Below, in pieces: positions 7,589 to 16,991 of a stretch of 64,000 nt of DNA. Made by a program: the position numbers and the translations under genes. Numbering within the stretch: the first letter of the stretch is position 1; the number at the start of each line of letters is the position of its first letter. A model generated the notes under the pieces. It searched no databases and had not been told where the DNA came from. It worked only from the letters and a program-made list of their open reading frames with translations. The stretch is from Nitrospira sp. ST-bin5 (lineage in GTDB: Bacteria; Nitrospirota; Nitrospiria; Nitrospirales; Nitrospiraceae), in contig MSXN01000004.1 of assembly GCA_002083555.1 (NCBI GenBank), positions 127,393 through 191,392 on the forward strand. The letters are read 5' to 3'.

Positions 7589-9358
7589 ATGTTCGGAAAC
7601 AGCGCGGTCGTATTGCACAATTCTCAAACATTCCCCCTGCTCCGATACCGATACGGGATCGTACTTCGGATTGTCTGGTTCACGGCGATCCTCGCGACTA
7701 CCACTGCCTCATGGGCACGGGACCCACAACAGGTGGCTCCAGAACGCCTGGCGGAACAAGCCAAAGCGGTCTGGGACAGCGGCGCGATTGCACAGGCACT
7801 CGATCTGCTCGAAGAAGGAATTCATCTCCACCCTGAGGCGCTGACGCTCCATAAATTGCGCGGGGACATCCTCGCCACCGCCCGTGGCCCTCAGGAAGCG
7901 GTGCAGGCCTACGAAACCGCCCTCGCCCAACAACCGACCGCCTTGGATGTCCGCTGGGCTAAATGGAGTGTGTTGATGCGCTGGGGGCAGGCGGAGGAAT
8001 CGCTGGCTGAGCTGCAGCGCATTAGAAACATCGCCCCCCAGAATCCACTCGTGCATCTGCGCCTCGCTCAGGAACTCCGTAAGCTCGACCGCCTGGAGGA
8101 TTCGCTGAAGTCCTATCAAAAAGCGGTGGCTCTTGCACCAGAGCTACTCGGCTGGAGGCTCGCGATGGCTCGAGCGCGCTTCGACATTCTGGACTATCGC
8201 GGGGCCGATGCCGATGTACAGTACGTCCTCAACAATGTGCCCCCGGGCTCTCCGCTGGAGCTCCCGGCCAAGAACCAACTCGCCCAGCATTACGAGTCGA
8301 TGGAGCGGGGCCGCCGCTTTACCCCTGCCCTCACGCCGGATGCGACCGAGAAACAGCTGAAAGAATGGGCCGCGATTCGCGCCGACGCCTGGAGACTGTT
8401 TTCGGCTGGCCGCTTCCAAGACGCCGAACCGATCTACCGGCGGATCATGACCCTCAATCCCAGAGACACGCTGGCGACCCATCAATTGGGACTGACCCTC
8501 ATGCAACTCGGCCGGTGCAAAGAAGCCTTGGCCATCTTCGGCAGCGTGCTCAATATGAATCCCAGTGAGGATGACTATGCCGATACGGTGTTTCGCATGG
8601 GCGTCTGTCTCGTGGAACTTGAGCAGTGGGAAGACGCATTTGTGCATTTTCAAACGCTCTATGACACCGCCGTGGAGTTTGAACAGAACAACAAAGAAGT
8701 CCAACTGCCGGCCGGCACCCGGGTGCTCGCGAAAGACAAACTGGCCCGCTGGCTCGACAAAATTCGTCCGCATGTCCCCGAACTAGCCCGGATGAAAGCG
8801 GAGGAAGCGGCGGTGGCTTCCCCTCCTCCCGGTGAAAAATCCCTGTCTACGTCGCTGGCAGAAGAAGCGCTGTTTGAAAAAGCTCTGGAACGGCTGAAAC
8901 CGCAGAAGGCGTTAGACCCGCAGGCCTCGCTCATGGGCCGGGATGCCGACTTCAGCTGGTTTCGCTTTGTCATTCCGGCTGGCAAGGTCATCCGTGACGA
9001 TTTTCCAACCGGCGCACACGAATTCATTCCGCTCAATCCGAATGACACCTTCCCCCCCACACAACCCGAGATCTACCTGGTGTTCGGGCTCGTATCGGCA
9101 TCGTACGATGCCATCCCGCTCTCCGCTCACTGTTTTCTGGAGATCGCTGAGGTCCGCGGCGAGGCGACGCCCATCGCCCAAGACCAGGTCATGATGGCCA
9201 TGAATGACCAGTCTGGCTACTTCCGCCTCCCTGCCCCAAAGATAGGCTGGACACCAGGTCTCTATCGCTGCGGTTTATTCGCGGGTGAACACACCTCCGC
9301 CTATACGCAGGCTGACGAGGTGCGGTTCAGAATACTCCTGCCGACCCCGTCCAACTAG
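7589..9358 (+). CDS. Exported TPR-repeat protein
   Basis: The 589-residue protein has a hydrophobic N-terminal segment (about 17-42, ending in an Ala-rich SWA) that looks like a signal peptide or membrane anchor. Several TPR units follow (about 55-230, for example AQALDLLEEGIHLHPEAL and AVQAYETALAQQPTALD), with another block at about 280-360. A C-terminal beta-rich domain (about 455-585) has no family I recognise. TPRs act as protein-protein scaffolds. The ATG at 7589 is chosen for the GAGGAGCAGG just before it; a frame 11 codons longer lacks such a site. It stands alone. A role in envelope assembly is plausible but unproven. Confidence 0.75.
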   Translation: MFGNSAVVLHNSQTFPLLRYRYGIVLRIVWFTAILATTTASWARDPQQVAPERLAEQAKAVWDSGAIAQALDLLEEGIHLHPEALTLHKLRGDILATARGPQEAVQAYETALAQQPTALDVRWAKWSVLMRWGQAEESLAELQRIRNIAPQNPLVHLRLAQELRKLDRLEDSLKSYQKAVALAPELLGWRLAMARARFDILDYRGADADVQYVLNNVPPGSPLELPAKNQLAQHYESMERGRRFTPALTPDATEKQLKEWAAIRADAWRLFSAGRFQDAEPIYRRIMTLNPRDTLATHQLGLTLMQLGRCKEALAIFGSVLNMNPSEDDYADTVFRMGVCLVELEQWEDAFVHFQTLYDTAVEFEQNNKEVQLPAGTRVLAKDKLARWLDKIRPHVPELARMKAEEAAVASPPPGEKSLSTSLAEEALFEKALERLKPQKALDPQASLMGRDADFSWFRFVIPAGKVIRDDFPTGAHEFIPLNPNDTFPPTQPEIYLVFGLVSASYDAIPLSAHCFLEIAEVRGEATPIAQDQVMMAMNDQSGYFRLPAPKIGWTPGLYRCGLFAGEHTSAYTQADEVRFRILLPTPSN

Positions 9359-9488
9359 AAAAGCATCTCCTCGGCAGGCTCTCGCTGACCGCACAGCCGG
9401 TTAAAACAAGACCAGTCTATTGTAGATCAGACAGCGCCCGTACGACCCGAGTCAGCATGAACCGAGGAGGAGCGAATGATGCGAGGAT

Positions 9489-9848
9489 CTAGGGAATCGT
9501 TCGACTCTGTTCGTTGGAGAAGGGACTTTCGTTCCCGTTGGCATCGTAGGCCGACACTGCAAAGAAATACGTCACACCCTTCGTCAGATTCGTCATCTGA
9601 TAGGTCGTGGTGGAAGCCGACAGGGTGGCAATCGGACTTCCGTAGGTGCCCGCGGTTGTCGAACGATAAATCTTGTACCCGGCCAGGTCCGATACGGCGA
9701 CCGGATCCCATTGAAACGTCAACGACGCTGTGGCGGCAGGAGCCTGCGCAGCCGGAGGCACACTCTCGCCCCCTCCCCCGCCGGTACACCCACCAAGCGC
9801 CACCCCGACTGCCACACCTATCACCAAGCCGAACAATGCACGTGCCAC
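9489..9848 (-). CDS. Lipoprotein with one fibronectin type III domain
   Basis: This is a 119-residue protein with a signal sequence ending in the lipobox LGGC (Cys at about 21), a Gly/Ala/Pro-rich linker, and a single FN3 fold at about 40-118: LTFQWDPVAVSDLAGYKIYRS, then TTYQMTNLTKGVTYFFAVSAYD-like strands and a final NESPFSN. FN3 modules bind proteins or carbohydrates and are common in secreted glycan-active proteins. No catalytic domain is attached. The gene sits alone, convergent to the TPR gene. The domain call is firm; the binding partner is unknown. Confidence 0.82.
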   Translation of the reverse strand: MARALFGLVIGVAVGVALGGCTGGGGGESVPPAAQAPAATASLTFQWDPVAVSDLAGYKIYRSTTAGTYGSPIATLSASTTTYQMTNLTKGVTYFFAVSAYDANGNESPFSNEQSRTIP

Positions 9849-10255
9849 TGGCTGACTCCCTCATTCATTCGACCGCAAGCAAGCCAAATTTACCGTCTCG
9901 CCAAACAAGACGCAAGGACAGTGCCGAGGATGTCCACACTCAGCCAGCGAGAGTTCCTCCCGGCATAGCGCACTTCTACCAACTAGTTTTGTGACAACTC
10001 TGACCCGACGATATTTTCCCGGCTGCGTGATCACTGGTTGTCCCGGCCATCAGCAGAGCCCTCTTTTGTACAGTAATCGCCCGAGCCATACCATGCTCCC
10101 CCGCAATTCCAAAGACTTCAAAGGGAACTGATCCGGCCCTATCAGGCATATCCTTTGCGGTGTACCAAGCCGCCCTCTGACAGAGGCCCATATTGCATCA
10201 CGTCGTCGATTAAGGCACCCTTCGCCTGATCTCGTCGCTCTAAGAAGATCACGGT
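9849..10255. other. Intergenic region between divergent genes
   Basis: This stretch separates the FN3 lipoprotein (minus) from the metallopeptidase (plus). Short frames here have no ribosome sites or recognisable motifs. It probably holds both promoters, but I could not pick a convincing -35/-10 pair. Confidence 0.3.
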
Positions 10256-11668
10256 ATGGCACCCACACAGTCCACGCTGGTCCCTCCCCAAGTCCGTTGT
10301 CCCTGCGGACTTCTGCTGTCAGGCCTTTTCTTTTTCACCACAGCACTTGGGACAACCGGTCTTGCAGAAAGCGACGGATCGATTCCGGCTCTTGCCCCGA
10401 CCCCGCTATTCACAACGGCCCCTCCGCAGCGGTCCGCACCGTTGGCCCAGGCAAGCACCCCTCGCAAAGCCAGGGGACGCTGGGTTCGGGATCAGCGTTC
10501 CGTCAACATCACCGCAGACGCGCTCCGTGCCCTCAATCCGATCAGTCCGGCACAACACACCGAATTCGCGATCGACCTTTTTTCAGCCGGCACACAACTA
10601 GCCGATCTCAGCCCGGGAAACGACCCACGGAGAACGCTCCACCACCAAACATGGACCGGACGGTTGAAGCAGGATCCGGACAGTGATGTGACGCTTGTCA
10701 TGAAGGGCGCGGCTGTCGCGGGAACGATCCGAAAGGGCCGCACAATCTATGAGATCAAGCCCAGCGCTGACGGCACTCATGACGTGACAGAAATCGACAG
10801 CGAGTTGCTTCCCAGCGACCACCATCCGGTCTCAGTGGGTGCCGACGAATTGGCAGCAGGTGATGTGGCCGCCGGCATGGCCGCGCCCACACTTCCCCCT
10901 GCTGCAGCCGCAGACAGCAGCACAGTGATCGATGTACTGGCGGTCTACACCACAACCGCGAAGAACGCGAATGGCGGACAAAACGGCATTGAAGCCCTGA
11001 TTGTCCTCGGTATTTCTCTGGCGAACACCGCCTTCACCAACAGTCAGATCAACACCCAATTCCGGCTCGTCCATACCGCTGAAATCGCGTATCCTGAATC
11101 CGGCAACTACAACACGGATTTGAGTCGCCTGCGAAATGCGACGGATGGATTCCTGGATGACGTGCATACTTTGCGGAACACCCACAAGGCGGATCTGGTC
11201 ACGCTGATTGAGGACAATATCGGAGATGCCTGCGGGGTCGCCTACGTCATGGATTCGGTGAATGCCAGTTTTGCCGGTTGGGCCTTCAGCGTAGCCGAAG
11301 ATGCCTGCATCTCCGGCTACACCCTCGCCCATGAATTGGGCCATAACATGGGCTCCATGCACGACCGCGCCGAAGGAGGCACGGGCGCCTACCCCTACTC
11401 ATTCGGGCACAAAGAAGCAGGCAAGTTTCGGACGATTATGGCCTATCCCTGCAGTCCCTCCTGCCCGCGCATCAATCATTTCTCAAACCCCAATGTCAGC
11501 TATCAAGGAAGCTGGGTGACCGGCGTAGACCACAATACGAGCCCTGCCACATCGGCGGACAACGCCAGAGCCTTTACCAATGCCTTGAACACCGTAGCGA
11601 ATTTCCGCAACAGCGGCGACACGACCGCTCCCCCGGCCCCTGCCAATTTTCGGATCATCAGCCCGTAG
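10256..11668 (+). CDS. Secreted zinc metallopeptidase (metzincin-type)
   Basis: The 470-residue preproprotein has a signal segment at about 15-36, a propeptide-like region at about 80-190, and a catalytic domain from about 223. The zinc site HELGHNMGSMHD at residues 359-370 is the metzincin HExxHxxGxxHD motif found in reprolysin-like and peptidyl-Asp (M72) peptidases; three His bind zinc and Glu360 is the catalytic base. A downstream Met in IMAYPC is the likely Met-turn. Cys residues near the site suggest disulfides, as expected for an extracellular enzyme. The next gene, 23 nt on, resembles the propeptide of this enzyme. Substrate is unknown. Confidence 0.85.
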   Translation: MAPTQSTLVPPQVRCPCGLLLSGLFFFTTALGTTGLAESDGSIPALAPTPLFTTAPPQRSAPLAQASTPRKARGRWVRDQRSVNITADALRALNPISPAQHTEFAIDLFSAGTQLADLSPGNDPRRTLHHQTWTGRLKQDPDSDVTLVMKGAAVAGTIRKGRTIYEIKPSADGTHDVTEIDSELLPSDHHPVSVGADELAAGDVAAGMAAPTLPPAAAADSSTVIDVLAVYTTTAKNANGGQNGIEALIVLGISLANTAFTNSQINTQFRLVHTAEIAYPESGNYNTDLSRLRNATDGFLDDVHTLRNTHKADLVTLIEDNIGDACGVAYVMDSVNASFAGWAFSVAEDACISGYTLAHELGHNMGSMHDRAEGGTGAYPYSFGHKEAGKFRTIMAYPCSPSCPRINHFSNPNVSYQGSWVTGVDHNTSPATSADNARAFTNALNTVANFRNSGDTTAPPAPANFRIISP

Positions 11669-11691
11669 CCATATGAGAAGGAGTCTGTTTC

Positions 11692-12189
11692 GTGCGTAAT
11701 CGAATCACCTGTCGCGGACTTCTTCGTGTCGGGCTGACGGCACTTCTCCTCTGCACCCTCGGCATGGCTCCCCGTCCTTCCTCCGAAACGCACCTGTGGG
11801 AATTGGTCTCCGCACCCTCGTCTCCCGATCAACGCCAAACGCCCCGCCAACCCTGGATCATCCTGGAACAGAAAATCCGCCTACACCAAACGGTCCTGGA
11901 TGCGCTCCGTGATCCCGAACATCCCGTTCCTTCAGGAGTCGTCCTTGACCTGACCAGCGAGACCAGTCACGAGATGGTCATTGATTCCAGGACTCCGGGC
12001 GCGCTTTCAACAATAATCATTCAGGGCCACTTCCCAAAAGCCGCCTATTCAGACATCACCCTCGTCATCAAAGACAGGTCGATCGCCGGCACCATCCGCA
12101 TGGACAAACGGGTGTTCAGAATCCAATCCATCGGGAATGACGAGCACCTCCTCGTTGAACTTGCCCCTGAAAAACTCCCGCACGACTAA
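11692..12189 (+). CDS. Stand-alone propeptide-like exported protein
   Basis: The 165-residue protein starts at a GTG with AGAAGGAG 8 nt upstream and has a signal sequence (about 8-28). Its last 50 residues align by eye with the propeptide of the metallopeptidase just upstream: SDITLVIKDRSIAGTIR here against SDVTLVMKGAAVAGTIR there, followed by a shared pattern of charged and hydrophobic residues. No catalytic motif is present. The pair is almost certainly co-transcribed. It may be an inhibitor or folding helper for the protease, or a truncated duplicate. The similarity is seen; the function is inferred. Confidence 0.7.
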   Translation: MRNRITCRGLLRVGLTALLLCTLGMAPRPSSETHLWELVSAPSSPDQRQTPRQPWIILEQKIRLHQTVLDALRDPEHPVPSGVVLDLTSETSHEMVIDSRTPGALSTIIIQGHFPKAAYSDITLVIKDRSIAGTIRMDKRVFRIQSIGNDEHLLVELAPEKLPHD

Positions 12190-12270
12190 AGCCATTCCCT
12201 CATAGCAGGCAGAGCCAGAGGGCGCGGGCGGCCCGCCTCAAGAATCGTTCATGACCGGCTGATGGATGGA

Positions 12271-13350
12271 CTACGCTGCAACGAGGGGGTCGAGATGGCC
12301 GCGGATCGCCTGGGCCAAGACGTGATAGTGCTCCGAGAGCATCAGAAAGTGCCGCCGTCGAATATCCTCTTCTGCCCGCGCGCCGGCCCGACCATAGGTC
12401 CGCGCCGCGCTCTCATACACCGATGCCAATGACCAGCGAATCGGCGCCTGGCGCATCCGGCGTTTGGCGACACACTCATGCAGCGGTAGCCGGGCGACCG
12501 TGTCCAGCAATGCTTGCGCCCGATGCAAGCCGGTATGGGCCGCCATAACCGTCTCACATCCCTGCCGGGCGATGGCCTTCCGCTCGGCCGGATGCGCGCG
12601 ATAATAATCGGTGATCTCGATGATCTGATCGACGTTCCCCTTCTCATACAGCGCGCAATGCGTCCGATCCTGGAACAAGTCGCTGAAACCGCTTCCCACA
12701 CGCTCCGTCAGAAGCAACGCGCCGCAGGCCATGGCCTGGAACGTCCTAAAGTTCACGTCGTTCGCCACGGATTGATTCAAGACCATCATCGATCGGTTGA
12801 AGATCTGATCGTACGGCCCTGACTGCACGACAATCGAATACTGAGCCTGTAGGCGCTGGATCAGGTCGACGCGATCGGGATTTCTGGCGGCATCGAGTGT
12901 GCCGATGAACGACAGCGGAATCTCTCTGGCTAATCCAAGATCCCGCTCGTGAGCCCCCTGGCAGAACAGCGGCATCCAGGAGACATGCTGCCGGTCTCCG
13001 TCAAGCTGATAGGCCGGCACCCAGTCTTTCTGCGCAACCAGAATCACATCGAATGCCGCGGCGTAATGCATGTGCCAATTGGCATGGATGTGCGAATCGA
13101 TTGCATACCAGACCACCGGCTTCGGAAGAGTCTCCAGTCCCAGCACCAACGGCTAAGTACTCTCGTCCCCCAGCACGATCAGGTCCGGATACCAATGGGG
13201 CGGCAGTTGCGTCAGCAGACTCCTGGCATCGAGAAGAGAGCGAGTGAGCGGAATGTCGGCAGTCCGATGGTATCCGGCCCATTTCACATCATGACCGAGC
13301 AGCCGGAACGATTCCTGAAAGTAGGCGTTTCCTAGATGAAGAATTCTCAT
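12271..13350 (-). pseudogene. CgeB-like glycosyltransferase split by an in-frame TAG
   Basis: Read as one frame, 13350 to 12271 encodes a 359-codon glycosyltransferase of the CgeB / Glyco_trans_1 type: MRILHLGNAYFQESFRLLGH at the start, then VVWYAIDSHIH, the LSFIGTLDAARNPDR nucleotide-sugar region, and FQAMACGALLLTERV, typical of the GT-B C-terminal half. A TAG codon at 13153-13155 interrupts it after LGDEST, and the frame resumes at once with PLVLGLE. The downstream part (292 residues) could only start at a weak TTG. This is a point nonsense mutation, a sequencing error, or readthrough. No neighbours share its pathway. Confidence 0.75.
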
Positions 13351-13879
13351 GGTGACATGATCTGAATAGGTGCGGACACGTTCCGGCCACCCGTTTGATG
13401 ACTGGCGCTCAGAGGTGAGGCCTCGGCACCTTCATTTGCATCGTCACGAGTTGATACTTCTCAAATCGGCATGAACGGCCGCGAACTTAAGAAGCCCCTG
13501 CCGCCATTCGACTTATGTCGGATCAAAACAGGAGCACTGCCGGGCCTCCTCCCTTCTGTAATTTCATCGCGCATGCCATTAGGCCCCACGCTGAGCACCG
13601 AGCGCCTGCTGGTCCGGCAATTTCTGCCGACCGGCGCCAGGCCGGCGATCGGAACGCACCCGGGTCATGAGCCCTCTTGCCCTGCCTCGGTTAAGGCGAC
13701 CGGCTTGCAGTCCCCCAGCTATCACTACGCCTGCCCCACTTTACTTCTACGCGCGCAATTCGATACCCTTGACCCAATACGCCATCCATCCCATACTCGC
13801 GTTGACGTGCATCCGGATGGGAGTCATGCCAATCACAACGCCAACCTGCTCTGCCCCACATCTTGAGAAGGAGTCTGCC
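13351..13879. other. Intergenic region upstream of the DUF4412-like gene
   Basis: About 530 bp without a convincing gene. A 131-codon plus-strand frame (13471-13866) lacks a ribosome site and any recognisable motif, and its residue composition is poor. The region ends with AGAAGGAG at 13867-13874, the ribosome site of the next gene. It probably contains the promoters for the two divergent genes. Confidence 0.35.
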
Positions 13880-14668
13880 ATGTCACGACGTCTGTCTACG
13901 GTGCTTGTCCTCGCAGGCCTGCTTGTGTCCACACCGCTGTGGGCCGTTCAACTCAGCCGGCCTCAGGTGGAATATTCCGCTGATTCGGTAATGCAAACCG
14001 AGGAGGGGACGATTGAGCAGCATATTTACGCCACTCCGACGAAGGAACGGCAGGAACTGCTGACCGCGGGGGGCGACGGGGTGGCCATGATCTTCCGGTA
14101 CGATACCAAACTCATGTGGCAACTGATGCCCTCCGAGCACATGTACATGGAGCATTCTCTGGAGAAAGCCGCAGCCCAGAGCAAGGGGAAAGACCTCTCG
14201 AAGTGGGACTTTGAGGAAACCGTCGTCGGGGAAGAGGTGCTCGAAGGCGTGAAGGTGACGAAATACAAGACGATCGCCACCAGCACCGACGGGAAAAAGT
14301 ACGGCGGGTTCTCCTGGAGGACCAAAGAGGGCATCGCCGTCAAGCAGGATTTGCTCTACAAGGAAGGCAACGAGAAGCACCGGATGACGACGGAGTTGAA
14401 GAATCTCAAGATCGGCAAGCAGGATCCCAAATTGTTCGAGGTGCCCGAGGGCTTCACCAAATTCGACATGGCCGGCATGATGGGTGGCATGATGGGCCGG
14501 GAAAGCATGGGGATGCCTCAGGGGGAACGAGGCAGTGCCCGTCGTTCGCGCCCCGCAGTCGCTCCGCCGGCAGACGACGCGCCGGCTGCTCCGGAACGTG
14601 ACCAGTCCACCGGAGCCGACGATATCAAGAAGGCCGGCGACATGATGAAGAAGCTGTTCGGGCGCTAG
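13880..14668 (+). CDS. Exported DUF4412-like protein
   Basis: The 262-residue protein has a clear signal peptide (about 1-22, ending LWA) and a beta-rich domain at about 25-190 with the pattern seen in DUF4412-type proteins: an N-terminal strand (VEYSADSV), FRYDTKLMWQLMP, and LEGVKVTKYKTIA with a final strand ending LFEVPEGFTKF. The C-terminal third is Met/Gly-rich (GMMGGMMG) then Ala/Pro-rich, and ends in a basic amphipathic helix. The start follows AGAAGGAG. The next gene begins one base after its stop, so the two are translated together. The domain probably binds a small ligand or lipid; this is inference. Confidence 0.7.
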   Translation: MSRRLSTVLVLAGLLVSTPLWAVQLSRPQVEYSADSVMQTEEGTIEQHIYATPTKERQELLTAGGDGVAMIFRYDTKLMWQLMPSEHMYMEHSLEKAAAQSKGKDLSKWDFEETVVGEEVLEGVKVTKYKTIATSTDGKKYGGFSWRTKEGIAVKQDLLYKEGNEKHRMTTELKNLKIGKQDPKLFEVPEGFTKFDMAGMMGGMMGRESMGMPQGERGSARRSRPAVAPPADDAPAAPERDQSTGADDIKKAGDMMKKLFGR

Positions 14669-14669
14669 C

Positions 14670-15518
14670 GTGATAGTGGGCCGGCCGGCACGAAGACTCC
14701 TGCTCTTCGCCGGCCTCTTCGGCTGGGTCGTCCTCAGCACCGTGGCCGTTTGCCTCGCTGAAACCGAGGACATTCCTCCGCAGCCGCCTGTTCAGGCGGC
14801 TGCGCTCCACCTTATCGAACTGAAATCCGGCCGCGTGTTGTTCACGAAAAATGCGGCCCAGCCGCTCCCTCCCGCCAGCCTGACGAAGATCATGACAGCG
14901 GTCGTGGCGCTAAACGGCGCGTCGCTCTACGATGAGGTTCGAATCGATGCCCGCGCCGTGCACTACCGCTCGTCTCTGAAGCTCCGCCGAGGAGAGCGGT
15001 TTCTGCTCCGCGATCTACTGGCTGCCATGCTCGTCACCAGCGCCAACGATGCCTGCCAGGCGATCGCCTGGCATATCGGAGGGACGCCCGCTCGCTTCGT
15101 CGAGAAAATGAATGTGCACGCCAAAGCATTGGGACTGACTCGTACTCATTTCACTAACCCTTGTGGATTCGATGCGCCCGGCCACGTTTCCACCGCGGAA
15201 GATCTGACTACACTCACCGAGGCGGCCCTGCAGATCCCTGAATTCTCCATGATGGTGCGAACCGTCGAACGCGAGATCGCGACCGTGGACGGAAGCCGCC
15301 GCATTCATCTCTACAGCACCAATCAACTGCTGCTCGATCCCGATGTGACGGGCGTGAAAACCGGATTCACCAACAAAGCCGGGCGCTGCTTGATCGCCAG
15401 TATGTTCAAAGACGGCCATCAATTGCTGCTCGTGGGATTGAATGTCAAAGATCGCTGGGAACAGGCCCCTCGCCTACTGCGGTACGGTCAAGCGGTGATG
15501 AGAACGGGGCAGGAATAA
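14670..15518 (+). CDS. D-alanyl-D-alanine carboxypeptidase (S11 family)
   Basis: The 282-residue penicillin-binding protein trims the terminal D-Ala from peptidoglycan pentapeptides in the periplasm. A signal sequence (about 8-30) is followed by the SxxK motif S70-L-T-K73, the SAN motif at about 124-126 and the KTG motif at about 228-230, all in the right order and spacing for DacA-type enzymes. The protein ends soon after the catalytic domain, so it lacks the C-terminal beta domain and amphipathic anchor of DacA. The GTG start lies one base after the previous stop. Substrate could also be a PBP4b-like muropeptide. Confidence 0.88.
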   Translation: MIVGRPARRLLLFAGLFGWVVLSTVAVCLAETEDIPPQPPVQAAALHLIELKSGRVLFTKNAAQPLPPASLTKIMTAVVALNGASLYDEVRIDARAVHYRSSLKLRRGERFLLRDLLAAMLVTSANDACQAIAWHIGGTPARFVEKMNVHAKALGLTRTHFTNPCGFDAPGHVSTAEDLTTLTEAALQIPEFSMMVRTVEREIATVDGSRRIHLYSTNQLLLDPDVTGVKTGFTNKAGRCLIASMFKDGHQLLLVGLNVKDRWEQAPRLLRYGQAVMRTGQE

Positions 15519-15527
15519 GACGCTCGG

Positions 15528-16934
15528 TTACTGCCGGTCGACCCGGCGGAGATAGGCATCGCGAAGATTTTGCTGGGCGAGCGCATAGTTTGGGGCAAGC
15601 CTGACGGCGATGCGGAATTCTTCGATGGCCGGGTCCCACTCGCCACGCCGGGAGAGGGCATAGCCAAGATTATTATGCGGTCTGGCCTTACGCGGCGATT
15701 TCGCAACTGAGTCGGACCACAGCAGGACCGGGTCGCGATAGAGGGCATTCCGCTGTACGGTTGCCGCACAGAGTGTCGCCACGGCGGCGAGTCCGATTGC
15801 GACTGCACTGATGTGAACCAGGCTGGGCCGTGTTAGTGCGGTCGAGAGTCGATGGATGAGGAATGTGCCCAACACGGTGGCTGCCAGCAGAATGCCGAAC
15901 GAGGCCAGATAGAGATTGCGCTCGCTCAAGAGATCATTGCGCGGAATGAGACCGGTCGGAAGCAACTGCAGGACAAACCATGCGATGCCGAACGAGAAAA
16001 GTGGGAGTCGTGGCACCGCGATAACGCCGGCAATGGCCACTGCCCCCCACAGGAACAGCTCAAGAGGAAGCGGCCATTGAGAGAGGGTGTGGAACAGCGG
16101 TAGATCATGGTCGAAGTTCAACTGCCAAGGACATATGAAGAGCAGCAATGCATAGCTGGCGGCGTGGAGTTCACTCAAGGCATTCTCCCAGAGGGGGCGT
16201 ATATTCAGGCTGAACTGAGCCAAATCAGCATAACGCGGATGATGCCAGGCCAGAACGCCGGCAGCCAGGACGCCAAACCAGAAGGGCAGATGATCGGATA
16301 TAATCGCGGCGCGCAGCTCCGCTCCCCTGAGCCGGCGCACCACCACGTCCCACAACAGCAGCGCCAGCGGAAAGGTAACGGCCGGCTCCTTCGATGCGAC
16401 GGACAGAATGAAGCAGAGCAGTGCGCCAACCCGATAGCGCCGCCGAATGAGATGACCACTTGTCTCCTCCGACGCTTTGATGTAGAGGAAGAGCGCCAGC
16501 AGATACCAGAAGGCCATGAGACCGGACGCGCGGCCTGAAATGTAGGTGACGGTTTCCGTCTGGATCGGGTGGGTTAGAAACAGCAGTGCGGTCCACACCG
16601 GAACCAGCCTGGTCTCCTCCGTAACGGTCCGCGCGAGAATCCGGTACACAAGGGCCCCGGATCCCAGATGCAGGAGCAGATTCAGCACATGATACCCGGC
16701 GGGAGACGTCTCGAAGAGGCGGCGATCCACAAAATATGTTGCATACAACACGGGCCGAACCATATGGTCGAGATGACTGACAAAAATCTCCCAGCGGTCG
16801 AGATGCGGATTGGCAAGAATGGTCGGGCGGTCGTCGAAGTGAAAGTCTCCTGAGAACGCCGTAACATAGGTCAGACCGGCGACCAGCAGGATAGAAAACA
16901 GCAGTTTGCCTTGGAGATGCGTCGAGCAGTTCAC
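15528..16934 (-). CDS. TMTC-like membrane glycosyltransferase with TPR
   Basis: This is a 468-residue multi-pass membrane protein with about ten hydrophobic segments. The N-terminal loop FDDRPTILANPHL matches the acidic DD motif of protein O-mannosyltransferase-like GT-C enzymes (TMTC group), and LFLTHPIQTETVTYISGRA is the conserved second-loop pattern. A C-terminal TPR (about 410-465, HNNLGYALSRRGEWDPAIEEF) completes the TMTC-like arrangement. Such enzymes transfer sugars from lipid-linked donors to exported proteins. The start is uncertain: GTG 16934 is chosen, but the frame is open to a TTG at 17003, and neither has a good ribosome site. It is divergent from the next gene. Confidence 0.72.
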   Translation of the reverse strand: MNCSTHLQGKLLFSILLVAGLTYVTAFSGDFHFDDRPTILANPHLDRWEIFVSHLDHMVRPVLYATYFVDRRLFETSPAGYHVLNLLLHLGSGALVYRILARTVTEETRLVPVWTALLFLTHPIQTETVTYISGRASGLMAFWYLLALFLYIKASEETSGHLIRRRYRVGALLCFILSVASKEPAVTFPLALLLWDVVVRRLRGAELRAAIISDHLPFWFGVLAAGVLAWHHPRYADLAQFSLNIRPLWENALSELHAASYALLLFICPWQLNFDHDLPLFHTLSQWPLPLELFLWGAVAIAGVIAVPRLPLFSFGIAWFVLQLLPTGLIPRNDLLSERNLYLASFGILLAATVLGTFLIHRLSTALTRPSLVHISAVAIGLAAVATLCAATVQRNALYRDPVLLWSDSVAKSPRKARPHNNLGYALSRRGEWDPAIEEFRIAVRLAPNYALAQQNLRDAYLRRVDRQ

Positions 16935-16991
16935 GGTGGCGGCAAGCGTACTCTTTTGCCGCGCCTGAGTACACAGAGAGGAGTGACACGC

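Noticed and set aside
13471..13866. 131-codon frame in the gap after the split glycosyltransferase
   Set aside because: No ribosome site, no motif, and its composition is not protein-like.
16911..16991. Longer N-terminus for the exported helical protein
   Set aside because: The downstream ATG at 16992 has GAGAGGAG and the extension overlaps the divergent gene.
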